Positions 40,860 to 53,231 of a stretch of 64,000 bases of DNA are shown here, piece after piece. The notes below the pieces were generated by a model. It saw only the letters and a program-made list of their open reading frames with translations. It ran no database searches and had not been told where the DNA came from. This stretch comes from Cladocopium goreaui (Eukaryota > Sar > Dinophyceae > Suessiales > Symbiodiniaceae), in assembly GCA_947184155.2 (NCBI GenBank), contig CAMXCT020002756.1, positions 23,898 through 87,897 on the forward strand, in the 5' to 3' direction. The stretch's first letter is position 1. Each line of letters starts with the position of its first letter. A program made the translations under genes and the position numbers.

Positions 40860-42080
40860 AATTACGAACAAACTAAGCTGAACAAAGTAAGCAAAGTAAT
40901 AACAACACACTGAAGCAAAAAACTCCCCATAACAATTTTGCAAACCCAAAGCTGTGAAATCATCACCAAGACTCTTCTTGAAACATGATTTCGTGCATTT
41001 GTGGAAATGATTTTGTATCACCAGTCGTCTGTAATCTTCACAAAACTTTCGTTTCCAAACTTCACCATCATCCAAACCTTGCTCCTCCCGGCGCTGATAA
41101 CTTGGCCTCAACGACACATCACAGCCTGTCAATGTCCGGCCACCACTCTCCTCCAATTCATGCCCATCTGGCTCAGTTGGCAACAGTGCGGCGCTCTGAT
41201 ACTGTTGACCACATTCTGAACGTTGCCGCTCGTTCAAAGGAAGTGGCTGCTGCGGCGTTCCCAGTTGCTCCGCCAGGACAAGCTGTGAGTCGTATTTGAA
41301 ACGTTGCACGGCGTCAAGCACGCGTTGACTCCAACGCCTCAGCTCGGTCACCAGCTCGCCATGCTGAATGCGAAGCATGATGCTACGCAGCCGGTTGCCT
41401 AAATCATGGCCCAGCAGAACAATCAAAATGTGAGGATGGAGAGATCCGCGTCCTTGTGTTTCCAAAGGGCCACTCAGCGCCGCCACATCTCCAAAGACAC
41501 CACCTTGCAAGGAGCTAGCCATGCCATCTTCAAAGGTTGCGTGCAAGCCCGCTCGATAGCTTTCGCGCTTCAGCGGCGGCAGGATGCCCAGGACCTCCTC
41601 AAAGAAAATGTCCATCATGAGGGCAAAGCATCGAGCTTGAGACACCGGGTCCATTGCGACGATCCGTCGCATGGCCGCTGCGGTGGGCATGCTTGGCATC
41701 TCGTTGCTCCAGTCGAGTGCCACCTCGCAGTCCTCCACCGTGCCATCGGCGCCTTGCAGATGTAGTTGTAGAAGCAACGGCGAGCGAATGTCTGCGAGGT
41801 TGGGGGTGACGAGCAAGTGCGCCGACCCGTAGTGCCATCTAGCTGCATGACCTCGTAACCTGATCTGGCTTCGGTGACCTTCCATGCCGATAATGCTGGA
41901 TGTGGCTTGTAGAACTCCACCCAAGGCACGCTTCAGCGATGCGTCAATGTTCGGGTCTCGGAGCAACTCTCGCACATCGGCGTTGTCGCCATGGAGTGCC
42001 ATGGCTTTCAGGAGCTGCTCCGTGCTCACTTCCGAGATCACCCGACAGTGCTTGCCAAAGCCGCGGCGCATCACATGTGC
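40860..42080 (-). CDS. Helitron-type gene: Rep/HUH endonuclease domain
   Basis: The exon starts after ACAAAG then G at 42080. It contains GHAARWHYGSAHLLVTPNLA, ADIRSPLLLQLHLQG, MDPVSQARCFALMMDIFFEE, then GPLETQGRGSLHPHILIVLL with an HxH (His213-Pro-His215 from the first Met), the HUH metal-binding site of rolling-circle Rep proteins. Tyr261 in AVQRFKYDSQLVLAEQL is a candidate nucleophile. NHFHKCTKSCFKK follows, a Cys/His block usual after Helitron Rep. Rep nicks and joins the ends of the element. Confidence 0.75.
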
Positions 42081-42318
42081 CTTTGTTGCTCACATCAAGT
42101 GTAGACGTCGATGAACGTCATACATCACAGGAAGCAAAGTTTCCTTAGTTCCATCATCACCAAACATGTCACTTTTTTTTGAGGCCACTACCAACAAAAA
42201 CAAAACACATTCCACTACTGGCCACAAAACAATATATACCAGTAGTACCCGCACGAGGCGGGGCGGAAGTTGCCTAAGAGATATATCTATATATATAAGA
42301 CCTTTCTAATCTATAGAA

Positions 42319-42950
42319 CTTGCATGCGCTGTGCGCCAGCCAAGCCCGTGCGTGCGTGCACTCTGCGAAAGTGGTGTCCTGTTTCACATGTCACATTTGA
42401 AGCTCCACTTCGCACTTCACACTTCTCACTGCACTCTTCACACTCTTCACACTCTTCACACTCCACACTGCACGCTTCCCACTGCACACTCCACACTTCA
42501 CACTTCACACTCCACACTTCACACTTCACACTCCACACTTCACACTGCACTCTTCTTGCCCCACACTTCACACTGCACCCTTCATCTCACCTGAGCTCAT
42601 CTCACCTGAGCTCTTCTCACCTTATCCCAGCTCATCTCTTCTCATCTCATCTCTTCTCATATGTCAGCTAAGCTTTCATGAATCACTTCCCAGTACTACT
42701 ACTAAGGAACTTGCATGCGCCGTGCGCCAGCCAGGCCCGTGCGTGCGTGCTTTGTGCGAAGCTGTTGCCGTGTTGCTGTCCAAGAACATGACCTGCGCGT
42801 GACCCCGGTACAATGCAAACACTTTCCTCACACTTCACATTGCACTCTCCACACCCCACACGCCACACTTCACACTTGCACTTCATCTCAACTCATCTCA
42901 TCTGAGCTCTTCTCATCTCATTCCATGTCTTCCCATATGTCAGCTAAGTT
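42319..42950. repeat. CACTTCACACT minisatellites and a 54-bp direct repeat
   Basis: CACTTCACACTCC-type units at 42,405-42,600 and 42,825-42,880, each preceded by a copy of AACTTGCATGCGCYGTGCGC plus CAGCCARGCCCGTGCGTGCG (42,319 and 42,709), about 390 bp apart. Confidence 0.85.
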
Positions 42951-43007
42951 CTTCTTGGATATTTTCATGTCAAGTACTTCCCAGTACTGATGTCTACTAC
43001 AAAAGCT

Positions 43008-44280
43008 TGCACAAAGCACTTCCCAGTACTACTTTGTACTACAAAGCTTGCACAAAACACGTTCCAGTATTACTTTGTACTACAAAGCTTGCACAAAACA
43101 CGTTCCAGTACTACTTTGTAGTACAAAGCTTGCACAAAACACTTCCCAATACTACTTTGTACTACAAAGCTTGCACAAAACACTTCCCAGTACTACTTTG
43201 TACTACAAAGCTTGCACAAAACACGTTCCAGTACTACTTTGTACTACAAAGCTTGCACAAAACACGTTCCAGTACTACTTTGTACTACAAAGCTTGCACA
43301 AAACACGTTCCAGTACTACTTTGTACTACAAAGCTTGCACAAAACACGTTCCAGTACTACTTTGTACTACAAAGCTTGCACAAAGCACTTCCCAGTACTA
43401 CTTTGTACTACAAAGCTTGCACAAAGCACTTCCCAGTACTACTTTGTACTACAAAGCTTGCACAAAACACTTCCCAGTACTACTTTGTATTACAGAGCTT
43501 GCACAAAACACGTTCCAGTACTACTTTGTACTACAGAGCTTGCACAAAGCACTTCCCAGTACTACTGTGTACTACAAAGCTTGCACAAAACACGTTCCAG
43601 TACTACTTTGTACTACAAAGCTTGCACAAAGCACTTCCCAGTACTACTTTGTACTACAAAGCTTGCACAAACTACTTCCCAGTTCTACTTTGTACTACAA
43701 AGCTTGCACAAAACACATTCCAGTACTACTTTGTACTACAAAGCTTGCACAAAGCACTTCCCAGTACTACTTTGTACTACAAAGCTTGCACAAAGCACTT
43801 CACAGTTCTACTTTGCACTACAAAGCTTGCACAAAACACGTTTCAGTACTACTTTGTACTGCAAAGCTTGCACAAAACACGTTCCAGTACTACTTTGTAC
43901 TACAAAGCTTGCACAAAACACTTCCCAGTACTACTTTGTACTACAAAGCTTGCACAAAACACTTCCCAGTACTACTTTGTACTACAGAGCTTGGACAAAC
44001 TACTTCCCAGTACTACTTTGTACTACAAAGCTTTCACAAAACACGTTCCAGTACTACTTTGTACTATAAAGCTTGCACAAAGCACTTCCCAGTACTACTG
44101 TGTACTACAAAGCTTGCACAAACTACTTCCCAGTACTACTTTGTACTACAAAGCTTGCACAAAACACATTCCAGTACTACTTTGTACTACAAAGCTTGCA
44201 CAAAACACTTCCCAGTACTACTTTGTACTACAAAGCTTGCACAAAATACTTCCCAGTACTACTTTGTACTACAAAGCTTC
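43008..44280. repeat. 41-bp satellite, about 31 copies
   Basis: The unit contains CTTTGTACTACAAAG, a palindrome with 7-bp arms, then CTTGCACAAARCACKTYCCA. Period 41 bp throughout, few substitutions. All three forward frames are open for over 1.2 kb because 41 is not a multiple of three and the unit lacks stops; these are not genes. Confidence 0.95.
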
Positions 44281-44690
44281 TACACACATCAAGTTCTTTC
44301 GCAGAGAAGCTTGTACACACAGAAGCTTTTACACACAACAAGCTTCTTCACAGAGAAGCTTTCACACACAGCAAGCGTTTACACACAGAACACTTACACA
44401 CAGTGCTTTTACACATGGCAAGCGTTTACACACACAGCAAGCTTTTTAAACAGAGAAGCTTTTACACACAACAAGCTTTTACACAGAGAAGCTCTTATAC
44501 ACAGCAAGCTTTCACACACAGCAAGCGTTTACACACAGAACACTCACGCACAGTGCTTTTACACATGGCAAGCGTTTACACACACACAGAAACTTTTACA
44601 CAGAGACGCTTTTACACACAGAGAAGCCTTTACACACAGCAAGCTTTTACAGAAAAAAAATTGCACAGAGAAGCTTTCTTGTACATAATC
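44281..44690. repeat. TTTTACACACAGAAGC minisatellite
   Basis: Degenerate units of AGAAGCTTTTACACACA and CAAGCGTTTACACACAG. The same family reappears at 58,510-59,275 in the same orientation. Confidence 0.9.
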
Positions 44691-44695
44691 ACAGC

Positions 44696-45540
44696 AGGAA
44701 TTGCAGCTCCAAAACTGGATCTCGACGCCAAAGCGACAAAAAGACGATTTTGAAGCACTTCTTAAAACGAATTTTAAAAGGAAAATTATTAGCGCCAAAA
44801 TTGAGAAAATCTGCTGACAAATCACTTTCGCAGCCTTGATGCAGCCATTCCAATACGATTTACGATCTTCAGCTGCAAAAGACAATAGTATTACGCATGC
44901 AGCCGCTGCACCAAGCAACCTTGACGCAGCCACTACCATGCGATCTGCAGAGACTGAGTTGCAAAACACAATAGAACTACGTGCAATGGCGTCGGAAATT
45001 GCAGCTCCAAAACCGGATCTCGACGCCAAAGCAAAAAAAAGACGATTTTGAAGCATTTTTTAAAAGGAATTTTAAAAGGAAAATTACTAGCGCCAAATTT
45101 GCAAAAATCTGCTGACAAATGACTATCGCAGCCTGGATGCAGCCACTCCAATACGATTTACAATCTTCAGCTGCAAAAGACAATAGTATTACGCATGCAG
45201 CCGCGGCGGCAAGCAACCTTGACGCAGCCACTACAATGCGATCTGCAGAGACTGAGTTGCAAAACACAATAGAACTACGTGCAATGGCGTCGGAAATTGC
45301 AGCTCCAAAACCGGATCTCGACGCCAAAGCGACAAAAAGACGATTTTGAAGCATTTTTTAAAAGGAATTTTAAAAGGAAAATTACTAGCGCCAAAATTGC
45401 GAAAATCTGCTGACAAATGACTATCGCAGCCTGGATGCAGCCACTCCAATACGATTTACAAGCTTCAGCTGCAAAAGACAATAATATCACGCATGCAGCC
45501 GCGGCGGCAAGCAACCTTGACGCAGCCACTCCAATGCGAT
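44696..45540. repeat. 298-bp tandem repeat, about three copies
   Basis: Units start near 44,698, 44,996 and 45,295 (GGATCTCGACGCCAAAGC, then a TTTTAAAAGGAATTTTAAAA stretch, then ACGATTTACAATCTTCAGCT). They are nearly identical. Confidence 0.93.
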
Positions 45541-47420
45541 CTGCAAGCACAGATTCCAAAACACCCTATAACTACGCACACACAAGCACACCCAAAGCAG
45601 CTTGAAGCCACCGTCACACTGCGGCAAAAAAAAACGATAAACCGACCCCAGCCGCACCCGTCGCACAGACGAGGTACCTTTCATCGCCGGCTGCAGCCAC
45701 TTTACACGGAAAAACACAAGGTTTCGTGCTCCGGCTTCCTCCCCACAACAAAGCCCATGCAACATTGATGCAGCCATTACAATGCGATTTGTAAGCACAG
45801 ATGCAAGAAACGCATAGAACTACGCACACAGACACAACCACTCATTGCAGAACACAGAGGAGGAACCGATTGACCTCGAAACGATCCAAACCGCAACCGT
45901 CGCACACACGAGGTACCTTTCATCGCCGCCTGCAGGCACTTTACACGGAAAAACACAAGGTTTCGTGCTCCGGCTTCCTCCCCACAAGATAGCCCATGCA
46001 ACATTCATGCAGCCATTCCAATGCGATCCACAACCAGAGATTCAAGAAACGCATAGAACTACGCAGACAGACACAACCACTCCTTGCAAAACACATAGGA
46101 GGAACCAATTCGCGCATGAAACGACCCCAGCCGCACCCGCCGCACACACGAGGTACCTTTCATCGTCGGCTGCAGCCACTTTATACGGAAAAACACAAGG
46201 TTTCGTGCCCCGGCTTCCTCCCCACAAGATAGCCCATCCAACCTTGACGCAGCCATTCCAATGCAATCTGCAACCAAAGATTCAAGAACCGCATAGAACT
46301 ACACGCACAGCTCACAACCACTCGTTGCAAAACACATAGGAGGAACCAATTCGCGCATGAAACGACCCCAGCCGCACCCGCCGCACACACGAGGTACCTT
46401 TCATCGTCGCCTGCAGCCACTTTATACGGAAAAACGCACGGTTTCGTGCTCCGGCTTCCTCCCCACAAGATAGCCCATGCAACATTCATGCAGCCATTCC
46501 AATGCGATCCACAACCAGAGATTCAAGAAACGCATAGAACTACGCAGACAGACACAACCACTCGTTGCAAAACACATAGGAGGAACCAATTCGCGCATGA
46601 AACGACCCCAGCCGCACCCGCCGCACACACGAGGTACCTTTCATCGTCGCCTGCAGCCACTTTATACGGAAAAACACAAGGTTTCGTGCTCCGGCTTCCT
46701 CCCCACAAGATAGCCCATGCAACCTTGATGCAGCCATTCCAATGCAATCTGCAACCAAAGATTCAAGAACCGCATAGAACTACACGCACAGGCACAACCA
46801 CTCGTTGCAAAACACATAGCAGGAACCAATTCGCGCATGAAACGACCCCAGCCGCACCCGTCGCACAGACGAGGTACCTTTCATCGTCGGCTGCAGCCAC
46901 TTTACACGGAAAAACAAGGTTTCGTGCTCCGGCTTCCTCCCCACAAGATAGCCCATGCAACATTCATGCAGCCATTCCAATGCGATCCACAACCAGAGAT
47001 TCAAGAAACGCATAGAACTACGCAGACAGACACAACCACTCGTTGCAAAACACAGGAGGAACCAATTCGCGCATGAAACGACCCCAGCCGCACCCGCCGC
47101 ACACACGAGGTACCTTTCATCGTCGCCTGCAGCCACTTTATACGGAAAAACACAAAGTTCTGTGCTCCGGCTTCCTCCCCACAACACACAGCATGCAACA
47201 TTCATGCACCCATTCCAATGCGATCCGCAACCACCGCTTCAAGAAACGCATAGAACTACGCACACAGGAACAACCATTGTTGCAAAACACATAGAAGGAA
47301 CCAAACGACCGCAGCCGCAACCGCCGCACAGACGAGGTACCTTTCATCGCCGGCTGCAGCCACTTTACACGGAAAAACACAAGGTTTCGTGCTCCAGCTT
47401 CCTCCCCAACACAAAGCCGA
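45541..47420. repeat. ~240-bp tandem repeat, eight copies
   Basis: A conserved GAGGTACCTTTCATCG block recurs at about 45,672, 45,910, 46,149, 46,391, 46,632, 46,872, 47,107 and 47,335, with TTTCGTGCTCCGGCTTCCTC downstream. The reverse complement of this unit occurs at 63,216-63,890. Confidence 0.93.
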
Positions 47421-47429
47421 TGCAACATC

Positions 47430-47745
47430 ACCACTTCCCTTCTTCACCACATCCCTTCTTCACCACTTCCCTTCGTCACGCCTTCCCTTCTTCACCACTT
47501 CCCTTCCTCACCACTTCCCTTCGTCACCACTCCCCTTCATCATCACTTCCCTTCTTCACCACTTCCCTTCGTCACCACTTTCCTTCTCCACCACTTCCCT
47601 TCCTCACCACTTCCCTTCGTCACCAGTCCCCTTCATCATCACTTCCCTTCTTCACCACTTCCCTTCGTCACCACTTCCCTTCCTCACCACTTCCCTTCCT
47701 CACCACTTCCCATCGTAACCACATCCCTTCGTCACCACCCTGTGT
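47430..47745. repeat. CACTTCCCTTC minisatellite
   Basis: Tandem CACTTCCCTTCYTCAC and CCCTTCGTCAC units over about 300 bp. Confidence 0.9.
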
Positions 47746-47779
47746 CATAGCTTCTTATTCTTTTGTTATGTATTGTCAT

Positions 47780-48300
47780 GTGATCTACCACCCTTCATCA
47801 TAGTCAATTTCATCGCTTCTTATTCTTTCGTTATGTATTGTTAGATTATGTTTTGTTATGTGATCTACCACCCTTCATCATAGTCAATTTCATAGCTTCT
47901 TATTCTTTTGTTATGTATTGTTGGATTATGTTTTGTTATGTGATCTACCACCCTTCATCATAGTCAATTTCATAGCTTCTTATTCTTTCGTTATGTATTG
48001 TTAGATTATGTATTGTTATGTGATCTACCACCCTTCATCATAGTCAATTTCATCGCTTCTTATTCTTTTGCTATGTATTGTTAGATTATGTATTGTTACA
48101 TGATGTACCACCCTTCATCAGAGTCAATTTCATAGTTTCTTATTCTTTTGTTATGTATTGTTGGATTATGTATTGTTACATGATCTACCACCCTTCATCA
48201 TAGTCAATTTCATAGCTTCTTATTCTTTTGTTATGTATTGTTAGATTATGTATTGTTAGATCACGTACCACCCTTCATCATAGTCAATTTCATCAAGTAA
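47780..48300. repeat. 80-bp tandem repeat, seven copies
   Basis: ACCACCCTTCATCATAGTCA recurs every 80 bp from 47,787 to 48,267, each followed by TTCTTATTCTTTTGTTATGT. The reverse complement forms the array at 62,800-63,175. Confidence 0.93.
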
Positions 48301-48303
48301 AAG

Positions 48304-48935
48304 TCATTCGTAACTCGGAAGTATTGCTTCCCAACTTCCTTTGACAAATACATCTGGTTCCTGGCAGAAAAAAACTTGTATCAGCAAAACAACACACCAA
48401 AGCTCTGACAGAGACCACCGCGGCAATGGTGTTGCTCCTTCGTGCTGCAGTTCTTCTCGCAGAAGCAAATAACGAAATAGCTCGCCCGCATCAACAGCAG
48501 TTTCTCGTTTCAAAAATGGTAAGCCATCGCCCCAAGGAAATAAATCAGGAAACGACATTGCTCCCGTTGCTGGTTCAAACATTGACAGCGGATCATCTTG
48601 CGTAGGCACAACGAGCTTCGAAGGTCGGACTTGAAACATAGCAGCCTCGGCTTGTCTGTCACTTTCAGCGGTTCCCCGAGCAACCTTCTGAATGCGTCGA
48701 ATCTTGCGCATGGTTTGTTGCTCCTGCAAACCTTCTCGTCCGAGCAATTGGCCTTCTGATGCATCAACTCCCTCAGCATCATTGTTTGCACGGTTGCGGA
48801 TGACCGCTGCTGCATGGCTCCGACGTTGACCAGCCTGTCGAACGCAAACTTCCTCCACATCTTTCAAGACGCGAACCCATTTGTTCTTTTCGTCCGCCGC
48901 ATCATTCAACCCAACAATGCAAGACATCAGATGAC
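48304..48935 (-). CDS. Helitron-type gene: start of Helitron-like N domain
   Basis: The exon begins at 48935 after ACGCAG then G (HLMSCIVGLNDAADEKNKWV). It contains MRKIRRIQKVARGTAESDRQ, FQVRPSKLVVPTQDDP and SFPDLFPWGDGLPFLKRETA followed by ELFRYLLLREELQH. The FPxLFPxGxGxP block marks the beginning of the Helitron-like N-terminal helicase/Rep region. Its last codons (KGSWEAILPSYE, stop at 48304) match sequence at 62,748-62,790, so true coding probably ends at a donor near 48,345, where the repeat block begins. Confidence 0.65.
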
Positions 48936-49137
48936 CTGCGTTCAAGGCAATCTACCATCTGAACCCACCGGCAGCAGGCCACAACCTGCCTACATCTTTA
49001 CATGCAAATTACTCTACGACACGCAAATTTGTTTTTCGGTCTCTCACCACCCAAAACTAATCACAAACACATATAGTGAATGACAGCGCTGTGGTAACAA
49101 ACTTGCTAAGCTAACAGTCAGAATTATGAGTTGACAG

Positions 49138-50176
49138 TCACCTTGCCGCGCCTGAATCATCAGCACCCTCTGCAAATTCTTCTGCAGCAGCCTGATCCCG
49201 CGTCTCCTCCTCTTGCCCCTGCAAAACATCTGCAGCTGTATCCTCCTTCTCCTCCTCCTGCCCCTGGGCATCCGCCGGTCCCTTCTGCAACAACTCCTGC
49301 GCCAATGCCGAATCTTCTGCTGTTTCCAAAACACAGCCTTCCAAGACATCTTCACCATCCGGTCGTACCTCCACTGCAGCGTAAAAAGGGCTGGTCTTGC
49401 GCAGGCACTCCACGGCGGCAGTGTACTCATCTCTTGGAGCTTTCAACAGTGTCGAACCACGCACTTGACATTTCTGACCACCGACAAGCACAAAAAGAAT
49501 GGAGTCCTGCATGTCAACATCCTTTGGTGGAAGTGTAGAAAGCACAGCTGACGGCCGAGCCTGCGGCAAGAAAATGGTATTGCCGATGAATCCATGCTGC
49601 CGTTGTTCACGTTGCAAGTTGGCAGGCTGTAGGACGACAACCTGCATGCAAGCCCGCGTCATTGGTAGCAGGCGCTTGGTTGCCGAAGCCAAGCCCTGCA
49701 ACGCGGCTGGCTGCGGCCCGATCCATAGATCATTCGCCAGGCTGTACCGTGGCAGGGTGAGCAAACTGGATGTCAGCGGCCCTTTGCAATCTCTGCAAAC
49801 CAAGCATGCTTCCTTCACATCCTCTGGCATTCGCCGCTTGTGCAGTAGCAGCCACTGATCTTTCAAGTAAGGATGCTCCACAGCAGATCGGCGGAGCTCC
49901 TCTTCATCGATGTGCGGCCACCGTCTCCTGTAACGCTCCACTCCCAAAAGACGACACAGACGTTCTTGCTGCTTCCCAGGAATTGCTTCGATGGGCGTGG
50001 CTGCTCGCTCCTCCTGTCCAGTCGGGTCTTCAAAGAGAAACAGCAGCTTCAACTCATCTTTCCAAAACCGTCGAGCACACACAACGCAAGCAGACTCTTC
50101 TCGCTGCTGACCGGGGGCGCCGCAGTCTTGCGTCTGCATTCTGAATGAGCCGACGTTGGGTGCTGAAGCCAGGAAC
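49138..50176 (-). CDS. Helitron-type gene: DUF6570-like region
   Basis: The exon starts at 50176 after CTGAGAG then G. It contains CVVCARRFWKDELKLLFLFE (CxxC), CLVCRDCKGPLTSSLLTLPR followed by YSLANDLWIGPQPAALQGLA and TRACMQVVVLQP. A CxxC, then a N-LWIG-P block, then a hydrophobic strand is the pattern of the DUF6570 region usually found before the Helitron-like N domain. The C-terminal part (QEEEKEDTAADVLQGQEEET) is acidic and may be partly intronic. Confidence 0.62.
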
Positions 50177-50224
50177 CTCTCAGCAACAGGTTCGCAAGCA
50201 AACACACTTACCTTCAATCGTCAC

Positions 50225-51028
50225 GTATCCCACTGTTCCGATACATCTTTGCCCAGACAACACATACCCATTGCTTCTCCTAAAACTAAACAAGTTCCTG
50301 CCCAACAAAGCCAAGAAACATCAGGGCCCATATGCTCGATCAAACCAATGACCTTCTTGCGATATTCGATCAATGCTCGACTCTCATCCCCTGCTCCACG
50401 ATGCTTCTCCACAAGATGCTCATGAAAGTCTTTCTGGTTGTCGGCGCTGAAAAGGCACAGGCGGCAAACATACCGATCCAGAGGTTCATCCACATCATCA
50501 GTGCTATGATGGAGAACACGGCGCGCCAAAACTTCCCCAATGCCGCTGATGGTCGGCGTGCAATCTAACATGGCAGCCACACGTTGCAACTTGATGGGAA
50601 AGGACATGTTCACATTTTCCAGAACTAAAAAAACCTCCTGCAGCAATGATGGACTCGAGGATTCTTCATCAACTGACAGCAAGTCCGTCAATGGCACAAA
50701 TAACGGCTGTGGCACATAGCCTTCGTGCCACCCAGCGATGGAGTGCATCAAACTGCGTTCAGTCTCCGATCGCCATTTGACTCCACCTTCCATGTCATCC
50801 GACAACTCCAAGCAGTCCAACTGTAATGCTTGCACTGAATCCACATCAGAAGGAAAAGCTTGCCTCATGGAATCAACTATAACTTTCTTGTCTTTCCCCA
50901 AGTAGTTCTCAATCCTCTGGCAAAGCGATCGCTGCTCCTCCATGCTCGGCAACCGCATGCAATCGCTATCACGTTGCCATTCCACGATGTCATCATGAAG
51001 CTGCAGTACAACTGGCGACATGCCGTTC
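50225..51028 (-). CDS. Helitron-type gene: C2H2-like finger exon
   Basis: The exon begins near 51028 after CATGTAG then G. It is helical and acidic in its first two-thirds (HDDIVEWQRDSDCMRLPSME; QALQLDCLELSDDMEGGVKW) and then carries YVCRLCLFSADNQKDFHEHL followed by VEKH, a C2H2-like zinc finger. It ends near VSWLCWAGTC. Zinc fingers before the DUF6570-like block are compatible with DNA binding by the element protein. Confidence 0.5.
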
Positions 51029-51217
51029 CTACATGCAAGGCCCAATGTCAAATACAAAGTTCACACACCACTTTTTTTTTTGCAACACCATGTTTCACAC
51101 CATCTATCTGCAAAAGATCACCAAAGCTATCTTTCTTTCACGGGGAAAAAGTTGCAGTGTGCGGTTATGTGATCCTGCGTTTCAGATTCGCCACACACAT
51201 CACCCCTTCCAAGCAAA

Positions 51218-51650
51218 TCATGTCAACACTAACACATCTACTGTATATAGAATATTGTCATATAGATCTGAATTCTGAATACAGTCCTGGACTCGCGGAG
51301 CTCTCGCACCACCGTTGGATTGTGATGGCTGCGCTATGCTTCCAACGCCGGAGAACTCCGCGTGTGCAGCAATTCCAGAAGCAAGAACCAGGCGAACTCC
51401 ACGCATTTCCTCTTCTTGTAGATGGAAGTCTTGTAGCATTCCATCCACAGGCAGGTTGGCACTTCTGGATCGTGCCTCTCCCAGCCATACCTGCGCATCA
51501 AGCAGCGCAGAACATGGCGTCCGCCTCATCCAACTTGCCTCGTCGCTGCTGTAGTTCGCCATCCTCCTCCACGACCAGAGCTGTGCGTCCCCATAAAATA
51601 TCAAGGGCAGCCTCCACAGCAATGCGGCAATTCCATTCAAAATCTGATTG
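51218..51650 (-). CDS. Helitron-type gene: internal exon, unknown
   Basis: The frame encodes GIAALLWRLPLIFYGDAQLW, RRMANYSSDEASWMRRTPCS and HLQEEEMRGVRLVLASGIAA. No domain is recognised. Its reading is plausible between flanking exons, but splice sites are not placed. Confidence 0.38.
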
Positions 51651-51986
51651 GCACATATTATACCTAAAGATCACACCTACAGATGCAAATCACTCAAATA
51701 CGAACAGGTCCATCCAACCATTCCTTCTACATCTCACCAATCATCTCCCCTAACCCCAAAGCCTCCGCAACATCGGCGCGATCTTGGTAACCACTGCCAG
51801 GTTGCCATTCACAGTCCGATCTCAACGTGTGTACATCCCAAAGGCGTGCAGCGACATCATAAACATCGTGGTCACGTGGAAAATCCACAAGGCGACTCCA
51901 AGAACCTGCAACAGGGTATATCTATCTGCTTGAAGCAAAATACAATTCTCTTACTCTGTCAAGTAGTTTGATTTTCAAACTTCGGA

Positions 51987-52370
51987 TCACACCCATCGCA
52001 TCCCAACGCTCCAACCTAATTTCTGCATCGACACAATGTCCCGGCAGCTTAGCAAACACGTTAACAATGCAATGCTCTGGTGCCGGTTCTCTGTTCCGAG
52101 GCAAGTAAAAATTCCAGGCACATCCAGCAAGTCCTTGGGTGGTGCAACCGGCATGCGCGACTTGGCATCTTCGATGGCAGCCAGCACAGGCAACGTGGCA
52201 TCCACAGCATGCGAGCATAAGTGCTCGTCACTCAAATGCAATCCTTCAACAGTGGACAATGATTTGCCGGACAAAATCGACAGTAGCCTTGTCCTGTGCT
52301 CCTTCGACGCCACTGTTTGCCTCAACAATTCCGTGCCAAGTGCTGCGTCGCTCTCACAGCATTGCGACAC
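51987..52370 (-). CDS. Helitron-type gene: internal exon, unknown
   Basis: The frame encodes SQCCESDAALGTELLRQTVA, SKEHRTRLLSILSGKSLSTV and CSHAVDATLPVLAAIEDAKS. It looks globular and mostly helical. The likely acceptor is TAG then G near 52,373. Confidence 0.4.
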   Translation of the reverse strand: MSQCCESDAALGTELLRQTVASKEHRTRLLSILSGKSLSTVEGLHLSDEHLCSHAVDATLPVLAAIEDAKSRMPVAPPKDLLDVPGIFTCLGTENRHQSIALLTCLLSCRDIVSMQKLGWSVGMRWV

Positions 52371-52604
52371 CTAACACCAAAGTCTTGCACCGATATCGTT
52401 CCGATCATCCTTTCTCTCCTGACCGACAATCAAAACAAAAGCTGTGCTTGTTTTGACATAACTAGTAGGTGAAGTTGCAAATTTTCTCAAGCTCTGAAAA
52501 TGTCAGGATGTCAAAATGCATTGCTGACCTCCTTTTTGACAAGACTCAGTCGCTCAGCATTCCATTACAACAACACAAACATGCCATATCTCATCCCCAC
52601 ACCC

Positions 52605-52836
52605 CCGCCTCAGGAGCCAGATACTTCACCAACGATGCCCGAACTTTGGCGCCAGAAAGCGACTTTCCGCTGCCATCCACCAGCCCCAAGCCAGCCGCTG
52701 CGCTCAGGGACCGCAGCGCATGCTCTTCCATCTCACCAACAACCTTTCGAAGCCACTTCACGCCTTCCCGACGGCCACCCATACGAAGCTGCTCTAGTCT
52801 AGCTTTCAATGCATCCACATCATCATCCTGCTGCGA
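52605..52836 (-). CDS. Helitron-type gene: diverged member of the tandem exon family
   Basis: The frame reads DDDVDALKARLEQLRMGGRR, EGVKWLRKVVGEMEEHALRS and SGAKVRASLVKYLAPEAGVW. It aligns with the six array exons (LRM...G..WL..KV..M......L....A.LV..LAP) and is the oldest-looking copy. Confidence 0.55.
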
Positions 52837-53042
52837 AGCAAAATGCAAACGTTAACAACTCAAGCAAACTTAGCAGAGAACCACAGTGCAGGGAACTGTC
52901 AAAGCATCCCCCAAAAACAACTATCCACACAAGTGCTCCCACTGAATCCACACTAACACCTTCTGTGATGCTACCCAAAGAAACTGTTAACAACTGAAAC
53001 GAAGTCCTCACCAAACCAAACATCTTCCCCCAACAGACTCGC

Positions 53043-53231
53043 CTGCGGTGCAAAATGCTCCACGAGGGCATTGCGCAGCTCAGCCAGTCCCACCTTTGAA
53101 CCATCTTGTCCGCGCGTAGACACACCACAAGCTGCTGCAACCTTCTGCAAGTCATCCTGTTTCATACTCGCCACCTTCTCTTGCAGCCACGCGAGTCCTT
53201 TGCTGCTGGCGTCCATACGAAGCTCTTCCAC
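53043..53231 (-). CDS. tandem array exon 6 (SAP-like)
   Basis: A 189-nt phase-0 exon (VEELRMDASSKGLAWLQEKV ... GLAELRNALVEHFAPQ). Donor CGCAG followed by GCGAGTC is of GC type. Confidence 0.6.

Larger units (their letters stand above)
42081..48303. repeat. 6.2-kb satellite block inside the Helitron-type gene
   Basis: It separates the start of the Rep region (exon ending near 48,304) from the HUH exon (42,080). It holds at least seven different tandem arrays, annotated separately. It could be a giant intron or a later insertion. A related inverted copy of its right part lies at 62.75-63.9 kb. Confidence 0.75.

Noticed and set aside
43008..44280. CRISPR-like regular repeats
   Set aside because: The 41-bp units follow each other without unique spacers; this is a satellite.
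43007..44753. Three long overlapping forward reading frames (up to 546 codons)
   Set aside because: They are the same satellite read in three frames; there is no start context and no non-repeat sequence.
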